Assembly: GCA_963739085.1 (NCBI GenBank)
Contig: CAVTZA010000012.1
Span: 248,001 to 312,000 of the forward strand
From: DATFQE01 sp963739085
GTDB taxonomy: Bacteria > Actinomycetota > Thermoleophilia > Gaiellales > Gaiellaceae
DNA length: 64,000 bases
Direction of reading: 5' to 3'
The notes under the pieces are model-generated. The model was not told the DNA's origin and did no database searches. It was given only the letters and a program-made list of their open reading frames with translations. The first letter of the stretch is position 1. Each line of letters starts with the position of its first letter. Of the stretch, positions 26,096 to 33,129 are shown one piece after another. The translations under genes and the position numbers were made by a program.

Positions 26096-28609
26096 TCACC
26101 AAGGCGTCTCTCCCAGCAGGTCGCCCATCTGCTCACGCTCGCGTAGGAGGTCGCGCCGCAGGCGGTCGAGGAACTCCTCGTAGCCGTCGTCGCCTCCACC
26201 GGAGGCGGAGCTTGCGGCGCGCGCGATCATCGCCGGCGCGGCAGCTTGGGTCGGCGCGATCTGCTCCGGCTGCGTCGCTCGCGCAATCACGGCGCTGGAG
26301 GAGCTCGTCAAGGGCGTCGCGCTCGCGACCGGCGGCAGTGTTGGGGCGGCGGGAGGCGGCTCCGTCGCCGTCGGGGCGGGTGTCCTCGAAAGCATCTGCT
26401 GCGCGGCCTGCTCCCAGACGGGCGTGGCGCTCGCGTCCGTCGCGAGGCCGCCGGCATCCGGAAAGCTCGGTGCATCCACTGCACCCCTTGCGCGGCGCGA
26501 GATGGTGGGCTGAGGCGCGGCGGACAGACGAAGCGTGGGACGCGCACGGGCGGCGGGCGGCGGCAAGGGTTGTGCCGGGAGGGCGGCTGCCGCGGCCACT
26601 CGGCGAGGGGCCCGCGCGAGTGCCGCCGCGGGTTGGGCAGGAGCGGCGGCGGGCCGGACGACCGGCTTCGACCGGGCCGAATGGCCGGGCGACGGCGCCA
26701 GACTCGGGCTCTCCGGCGCCTCCGCGTGCGTGACGTCCCCGAAGGGTCGTGGCCCCTCTCCCGCCCGGCGCTGCCGCGGTGCTCTCCACCGAGACGCCGT
26801 CGGCCGCGTCGGGCTCGTCAGTTCGGCCGGGGCGGGCGATGCCTCGTTCGGCGCGGCGACAGGAGCGGCGCCGACGGTGGCTTGCTCGGAAGCGGGAGCG
26901 CTCGCATGACGGGGAGCAGCAGACCGGCGCAGAAGGCGGCGCCAGAGCGCGGGTGCGGCGCTCGAGCCGGTGACGCCGGCCTCTGGGAGCGGCGCGGGCG
27001 GCCTGGTCGCCCGCGACAGTCGGCGCGGCACGGTCGCAGGCGCAGCCGCGGTCGCCGCAGGACGGATGGGAACGGGGACCTGCACGCTCGGCGCGGGCGA
27101 GGCAGGCTCGGCGCTCGGCGCCGCCGGGGCGGGCTCCGCGCTCGGTGGCGGGGCCGGCTCTGGACTGGTCGACGGCTCGTACAGCTGGATCCGCGGCTCG
27201 GAAGCGCTCGCTTCCACCCGCGGCGTCGAGCTGCTCGGCTTACGGGCGATGCCGAGCTTCGGCGTGCCGTCGTGGGCCGGCCGGGGCCGTGTCTCCGGCT
27301 TCGGCACGCTCGGCGCCGCTCCCTCTGGCTCCTGAGGCGTGCGCGGCTTCGCCTCGGGTGCCGGCGACCTGGTGCGGCGGAAGAGGCTGCGCGACGGCTC
27401 GCGGGCGACCCCGACAGAGGCCGCTGCGCTCGGGGAGGGAGGCGGCGCGGCGGGCGGCGGCTCAGGTGGAGCGGTCGCGGGATCGGCTCGATCGCCCGAA
27501 GCTGCGGGGGTGGGCGCGGGCAACGGGGACGCCGCAGGCACGCGCGCCACGCCGGCCTCCGAGCGCGCCCGCTGCACGGGCGCGGAGCGCTTCGGCGACA
27601 CCTCGGCGATCGGCCTGCTCGAAGCGGTCGGCGCCGGCGAGGCGAGTGTGGAGGCTGCGGCCCGTGGCCGCAGCGCCGAGAACGCTCTACGGAAGAGACC
27701 GGAACGCCGGGGCGGAGGCTGAGGCGTCGGGCTCGGCAGAGGCGCCGGCGGCGCTTGCGGCGGCACGACGCGCCGCACGACCTGGCGAGCGACGGACCGT
27801 TCGGGTCCGGTCGGCTTCCGCGCGAGGACCACGGGTTGCGGTGCAGGCCCGACAGCGGAGCCCGTGGGGGCGGCCGGAGCCGCGGGGGCCGCCTCGCTCA
27901 CGGCCGGCGAGGGCTCGGCAGCACTCGGCGTGGCGGTGTCCGCGGACACAGGAGCCGGCGGCGGGACAGCCTCGACGGCAGCGGGTGGCTCGGAGACGAT
28001 CGCTTCGGAGGCGGGCTGCGGAGAAGGCTCCGAGGCGGGCGCACTGTCGGCGGCCGGGCTCGAAGGCGACGAGGGACCCGGGCTGCGGGAGACCTTCATG
28101 AGCGGAGCGCCCGGCGCAGGTGCTTCCGGGCGTCGAACCTCCTCCACCACGCCGCGGCGCGCGATCCTCCCGGAAGGGCGCGGCTGTGCCGGCGGTGCCG
28201 ACTCTGCAGGTGCGTCGTCGGGCGGGTGCGATGGAGGCGGAGGGAAGGTGTACTCCTGCGTCGCGCCGAGCGTGAACCCCTGGGGCGGATCCCCCTCGCC
28301 GCCTGCCAGCAACCACTGCCCGAACGCGAGCTCGTCGGCGGGGGCGAGGCCGGCCTGGGTCAGCCCTGCAGCCTCGGGCTGCGGCGCGTCGGACGCCGTG
28401 GCGCTCCAGGTCCTGGTTCGCCCGCGGGCGAGCCGGACGGTCGAGTCGAGGACGTGCGTCGCGTTCCGGCGTGCGAGCACGCGCCTGGCGGTCTGCAGGC
28501 CGCCGGCGCGCCGCGGTGCCCCGACCCGTGCCAGCAGCCGCCGCCCCAGCGACCACGCCGGGCGGCGACGGCTCAGGGTCGGTGCGGCCACCCGGCGATC
28601 ACTCCCCAC
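26096..28609 (-). CDS. Long Pro/Ala/Ser-rich disordered eCIS protein with conserved C-terminal helix
   Basis: 837 aa from GTG 28609, overlapping the DUF6760 gene by 11 bp. Residues ~1-110 contain an ordered patch with basic helices (SLGRRLLARVG, RRVLARRNATHVLD). About 650 residues are low-complexity Pro/Ala/Ser. Short basic motifs recur through it (GRIARRG, VVLARKPT, VGVAREPS, LGIARKPSS, TISRRAR, VIARAT, MIARAA; also SGLFRRAF, RSLFRRTR, ALWRRLLRR). The last ~30 residues form a charged helix (YEEFLDRLRRDLLRERE). I do not recognise a function. Its size and place make it a tape-measure or scaffold candidate, but known tape measures are long helices, unlike this. Confidence 0.75.
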   Translation of the reverse strand: MGSDRRVAAPTLSRRRPAWSLGRRLLARVGAPRRAGGLQTARRVLARRNATHVLDSTVRLARGRTRTWSATASDAPQPEAAGLTQAGLAPADELAFGQWLLAGGEGDPPQGFTLGATQEYTFPPPPSHPPDDAPAESAPPAQPRPSGRIARRGVVEEVRRPEAPAPGAPLMKVSRSPGPSSPSSPAADSAPASEPSPQPASEAIVSEPPAAVEAVPPPAPVSADTATPSAAEPSPAVSEAAPAAPAAPTGSAVGPAPQPVVLARKPTGPERSVARQVVRRVVPPQAPPAPLPSPTPQPPPRRSGLFRRAFSALRPRAAASTLASPAPTASSRPIAEVSPKRSAPVQRARSEAGVARVPAASPLPAPTPAASGDRADPATAPPEPPPAAPPPSPSAAASVGVAREPSRSLFRRTRSPAPEAKPRTPQEPEGAAPSVPKPETRPRPAHDGTPKLGIARKPSSSTPRVEASASEPRIQLYEPSTSPEPAPPPSAEPAPAAPSAEPASPAPSVQVPVPIRPAATAAAPATVPRRLSRATRPPAPLPEAGVTGSSAAPALWRRLLRRSAAPRHASAPASEQATVGAAPVAAPNEASPAPAELTSPTRPTASRWRAPRQRRAGEGPRPFGDVTHAEAPESPSLAPSPGHSARSKPVVRPAAAPAQPAAALARAPRRVAAAAALPAQPLPPPAARARPTLRLSAAPQPTISRRARGAVDAPSFPDAGGLATDASATPVWEQAAQQMLSRTPAPTATEPPPAAPTLPPVASATPLTSSSSAVIARATQPEQIAPTQAAAPAMIARAASSASGGGDDGYEEFLDRLRRDLLREREQMGDLLGETPW

Positions 28610-28748
28610 CCGACAACGCCTGCGCCTCGCGCAGGAACGCGCGACGGTCCCGATGCTCGAGATCGAGGATCGTGTTGAGCGGCCAATGGAGGTGGTAGGC
28701 GAGCTCGGCCGTCTCCGCCAGCAGATCCCGCGGAGACGGCCGCGTCAT
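28599..28748 (-). CDS. Small eCIS protein, DUF6760-like
   Basis: 49 aa: opens with MTRPSPRDLLAETAELAYHL and continues with HWPLNTILDLEHRDRRAFL. This short protein with the invariant-looking HWPLxxILDLEHxDR core accompanies tail assembly genes in many contractile injection clusters. It is easily missed because it lies inside overlaps: ATG 28748 sits in an ATGA overlap with the upstream assembly gene, and its end overlaps the disordered-protein gene. Role unknown; a chaperone or adapter is likely. Confidence 0.8.
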   Translation of the reverse strand: MTRPSPRDLLAETAELAYHLHWPLNTILDLEHRDRRAFLREAQALSGGE

Positions 28749-29119
28749 TCCCCCAGGCGGCCGTCCTCGATCTCGGTCAAGTCGACCTCGAACGGATGCG
28801 AGCAGGAGGGACACGTGACCGTCCCGACCGCCTCTCCGTCGGTGTTCAGGCGTTCGTAGAGACGCTGCAGGTGGTCGAAGTCGGCCGCATAGAGCTCCTC
28901 GATGAGCTCGGGCGTCACGTCCTTGACCTCGCCCACCCTCGTGACCACTCGCGACAGCAGCAACACCGTGAGGTACGCCTCGTTCTGGCGCACTTCCGGC
29001 TCGCGCACGGCTTCGATCTCGTCCCGTGCCGTTGCGAGCCGCATCGTGCCCTCCCGGTGCAGGGTGCCGGACGTGTCCACGTAGCCCCTCGGCAGCGTGA
29101 AAGCAACCTCGGTTCGCAT
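28745..29119 (-). CDS. T4-type tail/baseplate assembly protein with C-terminal CxxC
   Basis: 124 aa. RTEVAFTLPRGYVDTSGTLHREG and the MRLATARDEIEA / NEAYLTVLLLSRVVTRVG stretch match the small assembly protein found after the tube genes in eCIS loci (T4 baseplate chaperone-like family). The C-terminus adds VTCPSCSHPFEVDL, a single CxxC that could complete a zinc site in a dimer. Located 27 nt after the second tube gene and coupled (ATGA) to the DUF6760 gene. Confidence 0.78.
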   Translation of the reverse strand: MRTEVAFTLPRGYVDTSGTLHREGTMRLATARDEIEAVREPEVRQNEAYLTVLLLSRVVTRVGEVKDVTPELIEELYAADFDHLQRLYERLNTDGEAVGTVTCPSCSHPFEVDLTEIEDGRLGE

Positions 29120-29146
29120 CGGTCATGTCACCCCCAAGCGCGTCCG

Positions 29147-29602
29147 CTAGAACCTCTCCCACGTCTCGAGCGCGAGCCCGAGGGTTTCTTTGCCCACCGT
29201 GCTTTGTCCGCCGGCGGTCATGTCCGAGGTCGTGTACGAAGTCGGCCACACGCCGGTCGCCTTGAACTTCGCGACGGTCGCGTTCTTGTAGCTCAGGAAC
29301 TCGATCGTCATTTCCCGCATCGAGGAGTCGGGGTCGTACTCGGTCATGACCTTGTTGAGCCAGTCCCAGAGCCGCTTGTCCGGATCGAGGGCACGCTCGA
29401 GCGTGATCGGCTCCTGGTAGTTCACGTGCCCACCGGTGGGCACCCACGCTTTGACCGGGTTGCCCTGCTCGCTGTTGTACGGGAAGTGCGTGTGCTCGAC
29501 GCTCGCGCCCTGGGGCGAGATCGTGCTCCACGTTCCCGCGCCGGACTCGTCACCCAGGGTGAGCTTCCAGTGGGTTACGCCCAGCGGTTCGAGCTTCGCC
29601 AT
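29147..29602 (-). CDS. Inner tube protein 2 (phage tail protein, gp19 family)
   Basis: 151 aa. EPLGVTHWKLTLGDESGAGTW, ITLERALDPDKRLWDWLNKV and EMTIEFLSYKNATVAKFKATGVWP follow the tail-tube pattern (ring-forming beta-barrel). It is a paralogue of the neighbouring gene at 29618 with the same length and order of motifs, as Afp1/Afp5-type tube copies in other eCIS. It probably builds part of the hollow tube that holds cargo. Start ATG 29602 follows AGGAG(A). Confidence 0.9.
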   Translation of the reverse strand: MAKLEPLGVTHWKLTLGDESGAGTWSTISPQGASVEHTHFPYNSEQGNPVKAWVPTGGHVNYQEPITLERALDPDKRLWDWLNKVMTEYDPDSSMREMTIEFLSYKNATVAKFKATGVWPTSYTTSDMTAGGQSTVGKETLGLALETWERF

Positions 29603-29617
29603 CTAGATGTCTCCTCT

Positions 29618-30073
29618 CTACTTCGTTCGCTCGAATTTGGCGACGACCCCCAGGGTCTCGATCGCCATTCCCGATCCACCGGCCGCGAGGCCCGGCACGC
29701 CGTACTTGGAGGGCCAGGCCTCCGAGATGTTGTAGACCATGACCTCCTGCATCTTGTGGTCGTAGAGCGTGAGGGTGCCCTCCTTCATCTGGCTCTCCCA
29801 GTCGCCGTCCACGTGGGAGGTCTTGAACCAGTCCCAGGCGTCCATGTCGGCGTTGAGCGCCCGCTCTAGCGTGAGCTCCTGCCACACCGGGCCGGCTGTC
29901 GGGAACCGGGTCCGTTCAGGCTTCCCCTGGTCGTCGGTCGTGTGCTCGCTGATCTCCTCGAAGTTGATGTTGAACCCGGAGACCCCTCTCATGTGGGTCA
30001 GGTTGAGCCCGCTGAGCGCGACCTTGAAGTGACTGACGCCGACGACCTTCTTCATTCCTCCTGCTGATGCCAT
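29618..30073 (-). CDS. Inner tube protein 1 (phage tail protein, gp19 family)
   Basis: 151 aa directly downstream of the sheath gene. VVGVSHFKVALSGLNLTHMRG, LTLERALNADMDAWDWFKTS and EGTLTLYDHKMQEVMVYNISEAWPSKY are diagnostic of the major tube subunit (Afp1/Pvc1-like). It should polymerise as hexameric rings inside the sheath. The position next to the sheath makes it the best candidate for the main tube, with the 29147 protein as a second tube type. Confidence 0.92.
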   Translation of the reverse strand: MASAGGMKKVVGVSHFKVALSGLNLTHMRGVSGFNINFEEISEHTTDDQGKPERTRFPTAGPVWQELTLERALNADMDAWDWFKTSHVDGDWESQMKEGTLTLYDHKMQEVMVYNISEAWPSKYGVPGLAAGGSGMAIETLGVVAKFERTK

Positions 30074-30102
30074 CTAGTGCTCCTTTCGCCTGACTTGGCC
30101 GA

Positions 30103-31668
30103 CTACTCCTCGCCGCCTTCCTCGCCGCCGCCCTCGCCGCCGCCGGCGAACTGGCTGATGCGGAAGACGACGAACTCGGCCGGCTTGACCGGAGCGATGC
30201 CGATTTCGACCGTGACCTGCCCAGCCTCGACCATGTCCGGTGGGTTCGTCTCGGCGTCACACTTGACGTAGAAGGCCTCGGTGGCGTTGGCACCGAACAG
30301 CGCGCCGTCCCGCCACACACGCGTGAGGAAGTTCGACGCCGAGACCTGAAGCGACGTCCAAAGCCGCTGGTCGTTCGGCTCGAACACCGCCCACTGCGTC
30401 CCTTCCATGATCGACTCCGAGATGAAATTGAAGAGGCGCCGGACGTTCAGGTAGCGCCACTCCGGGTCGCTCGACAAGGTCCGGGCGCCCCAGACACGGA
30501 TCCCCCGGCCCGGGAACGAGCGGATGCAGTTGATGCCGACCTTGTTGAGGCCCCCTTGCTCCTCGCCGGTGATTTGGAAGCCGAGGCCGTTCGCACCCAT
30601 CACTACCTCGTTGGCCGGGGCCTTGTGCACACCGCGCGTCGAGTCGGTGCGCGCCCAGATCCCGGCCATGTGCCCCGACGGCGGCACCATCAGCGGACGC
30701 TTCGAGATCGGGTCCATGACCTCGATCCACGGGTAGTAGAGCGTCGCGAACTTGGAGTCGTAGCCGGCGGTGTTCATCCGCCACTCGAGGATGTCCTGCG
30801 GGAGCAGATCGGGCGGAGCGTCGAGGATCGCGATCCGGTCGCCCATGTTCTCCGCGTGGGCGATCATCTTCCCCTGCAGGTCGCGAACCTGCACGTCGGT
30901 GCCGCCGTTCTGGCCGAGCGCCATCACGTCGGGCATGACGACCATCGTCACCTCGTCGAGCGCGGCGAGGCTGCCCATCCCGCGCCGCTTGGCGACGTCG
31001 CCCTCGAAGTCGCCGGCCTCGATGTCGCCCGCCGGCATGCTCGGCACGCTCAGGGAGTACTTGCCGGTCGCCGGGATCCGCAGCTCCTCCGGGACCGACG
31101 CCCCGGTCTCCTCGAGCTTGACCAGCTTCGAGCCGGCGTTGACCTTCGTGACGATGTTGTTGCGGCCCTTCTTGAGCGTCAGGCCCTCGTACTCCTCGCT
31201 CTCGGAGCCGGCGCTGACAGTCACCTTGTAGGTCGCGTCGGCCTTCTCGCCGCCGGGGCTCTCCTCCTCGATCTCGATCGCGATGTTGCCGTCCACGCCC
31301 TTCTGGGCGAGCGCACGGAATGCCTCGACGTTCGCGTCGCCGGCCGCGGGGAGAGCAGCCTGCGCCGTCGGAGCGCCGTCTTCCTTGCCGACCCGGACGA
31401 TCCACGCGAGCGAGCCGCCGTTCGCGAAGAACCCGTACACGGCGTGCGCCAGGTAGCCGCCCTCCATGAACGGGCCGTTGTCCGGGTTGGCCGGGTCGCC
31501 GTAGAGGCGGGCGAACTGCGTCCAGTTCGAGATGCGCATCGGCGTGTTGATCGGCCCGCCTGGCGCGAGCCCCACGAAGGCGGCCACCGACGTGCTCACG
31601 CCTTCGATCGGCTTCGACTGAGCCGGAATCTCCTCGACGTAGACGCCAGGGGTCAGGTACGTAGGCAT
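30103..31668 (-). CDS. Contractile tail sheath protein
   Basis: 521 aa. The start MPTYLTPGVYVEEIPAQSKP is the universal sheath N-terminus; the start ATG 31668 follows GGAGTGAC, although the frame is open upstream. The C-terminal sheath domain shows RGIRVWGARTLSSDPEWRYLNVRRLFNFI and ends with FRISQFAGG. Residues ~110-250 form an extra surface domain, and the last ~10 residues are Gly/Glu-rich. The protein stores the contraction energy of the particle. A single sheath gene is present, whereas several eCIS have two or three. Confidence 0.96.
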   Translation of the reverse strand: MPTYLTPGVYVEEIPAQSKPIEGVSTSVAAFVGLAPGGPINTPMRISNWTQFARLYGDPANPDNGPFMEGGYLAHAVYGFFANGGSLAWIVRVGKEDGAPTAQAALPAAGDANVEAFRALAQKGVDGNIAIEIEEESPGGEKADATYKVTVSAGSESEEYEGLTLKKGRNNIVTKVNAGSKLVKLEETGASVPEELRIPATGKYSLSVPSMPAGDIEAGDFEGDVAKRRGMGSLAALDEVTMVVMPDVMALGQNGGTDVQVRDLQGKMIAHAENMGDRIAILDAPPDLLPQDILEWRMNTAGYDSKFATLYYPWIEVMDPISKRPLMVPPSGHMAGIWARTDSTRGVHKAPANEVVMGANGLGFQITGEEQGGLNKVGINCIRSFPGRGIRVWGARTLSSDPEWRYLNVRRLFNFISESIMEGTQWAVFEPNDQRLWTSLQVSASNFLTRVWRDGALFGANATEAFYVKCDAETNPPDMVEAGQVTVEIGIAPVKPAEFVVFRISQFAGGGEGGGEEGGEE

Positions 31669-31669
31669 G

Positions 31670-32062
31670 TCACTCCTTTGCTCGAGTTGCTTGCACGCCG
31701 GTGAGCTCGTTGAGCAGGGCATCGCGCACGCCGCTCGCAACCCGGCGCGGCTCGACACATCCGGGCTCGAAGACCTCCATCTCGGTCTCGTCGCGTGCCC
31801 AGAGGATCACCGTTGCGTTCGGCGCCGCCGCCCGCACCTGCTCACCGAGCTCCCGGCCCGCGTCCTCGTCGACTCCGAGAACGACTGCATCCGGGATGGC
31901 GCGACTCACCTGAGCGAGAAGCGCGCCGTCCGTCTCCCCCACGACCTCGATGCCGCCGCTCGACAGCATCCGTTGCATCCCGAGCCTGGTGATCGGCTCC
32001 AGGTTTCCGAGCAGCACTCGCGGCGGCCTCGCGGTGGGAGAGGACACATGAGTACTGTCCAT
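31670..32062 (-). CDS. Orphan receiver-like protein inside the eCIS operon
   Basis: 130 aa from ATG 32062 (an ATG at 32110 is an alternative). It has a receiver-like layout: PRVLLGNLEPITRLGMQRML, EVVGETD, PDAVVLGVDEDAGRELGEQV and VILWARDETEMEV. No DNA-binding domain follows. The usual acidic pair is replaced by GNLE, while an Asp sits at the phospho-acceptor position (GVDED). It lies between the DUF4255 and sheath genes; its TGA is followed by one base and then the sheath ATG, so sheath translation may depend on it. Likely a pseudo-receiver acting by protein contact. Confidence 0.75.
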   Translation of the reverse strand: MDSTHVSSPTARPPRVLLGNLEPITRLGMQRMLSSGGIEVVGETDGALLAQVSRAIPDAVVLGVDEDAGRELGEQVRAAAPNATVILWARDETEMEVFEPGCVEPRRVASGVRDALLNELTGVQATRAKE

Positions 32063-32127
32063 CTTTCGGTCGCGCGGCTCCAGAGAGCCGACGGGCAGCA
32101 ATTGGGGCAAGCGCCACTGCCCGAACG

Positions 32128-33018
32128 TCAGCTCTTGCGCTTGCGCGTCGACGCGGCGGCCGTGCCGACCTTCAGGTCGACCTTCGTGCCCGGGACCGTG
32201 AGCTCGGCCTCCGCCTCACGACCGTCGGCGGTGCGCGCGACCACGTGGTAGTCCCCGGCCCGCAGACGGTCGAACGAGAAGCGGCCGCCGCTCCCACTTG
32301 CGGTCCAGGCGCCCTGATCGGCGAGGACGACCCAGGCGTTCTCGAGCGGCTCGCCGTCCGCGTCGCGGACGACGCCGCCGATCCGGTGGAGCTCTTCGAT
32401 CGTGCGCGGGCCGCCGGCGGAATCGCGCAGACGGATCGTCTGAGTCCTCACCTCGGGGCCCCGCTCCATCGTCGTGCCCGACGGACACGAGACCGTGACC
32501 ACGTAGTCGATCGACGCCTTGTACTGGCCGCCGATCGAGGTCCAGAAGTCGGCCTTGTCCTCGCCCTTGCGCTGCGCGACCTCCGTCTCCAGCGGGAAGG
32601 GCTGGCTCCCGTCGGCGAGGCGCCCGGTGAGGGCGTCGTCCGGCAGGGACGGGTACGCGTAGAGAACGGCCAGGATCTGCGAGAGCAGCCGGTGCTCGTC
32701 CTCGACCTCGCGCGTCCAGGCGGTGACCGCGTACGAGGCGTCGACCCGCAGAGGTGGACGGCTCTCGGTCGCCTGGCCGTTCGAGCGCTGCTCCGACCAT
32801 TCCGGGTCTCGCTTCTCCGTCGCCTCCTGGAGGTCGTAGAGGAAGAGGTCGACCGTCGGCGAGGAGAGGCCTGCCGCCCACTCCTTCGTCGGTGCGTCGA
32901 ACACGATGTCGACGCCGTCGAAGCCGTGCCGCCCGAGCTCACGCTTGAGCAGCCCGCGCAGCGACTCGTCGAGGTCGGCGAGCATCGTGTTGAGCGGCAC
33001 GCTGATCGCCGGCTCCAT
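32128..33018 (-). CDS. DUF4255 protein (Afp16/Pvc16-like tail terminator) with Ig-like C-terminus
   Basis: 296 aa from ATG 33018. Residues ~1-195 match DUF4255, the tail-terminator/cap family of eCIS (ISVPLNTMLADLDESLRGLL, PTVDLFLYDLQEATEKRDPEW, RPPLRVDASYAVTAWTRE, RLLSQILAVLYAYPSLP). Residues ~210-285 form a carboxypeptidase-regulatory-like beta domain (GGVVRDADGEPLENAWVVLAD, RFSFDRLRAGDYHVVART). The cap ends tube and sheath growth. No clear ribosome site; 110 bp separate it from the AAA+ gene. Confidence 0.88.
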   Translation of the reverse strand: MEPAISVPLNTMLADLDESLRGLLKRELGRHGFDGVDIVFDAPTKEWAAGLSSPTVDLFLYDLQEATEKRDPEWSEQRSNGQATESRPPLRVDASYAVTAWTREVEDEHRLLSQILAVLYAYPSLPDDALTGRLADGSQPFPLETEVAQRKGEDKADFWTSIGGQYKASIDYVVTVSCPSGTTMERGPEVRTQTIRLRDSAGGPRTIEELHRIGGVVRDADGEPLENAWVVLADQGAWTASGSGGRFSFDRLRAGDYHVVARTADGREAEAELTVPGTKVDLKVGTAAASTRKRKS

Positions 33019-33129
33019 GTGCGCTACATCAGCACGTTCGCGCGCGGGTGTCACGCCGACTCCGGTGAGCGTGGCACGGGCGGGCAACCGAAGGGGCAGC
33101 GACCACTGCCCTTTCTGTCCAGAAGGTGC

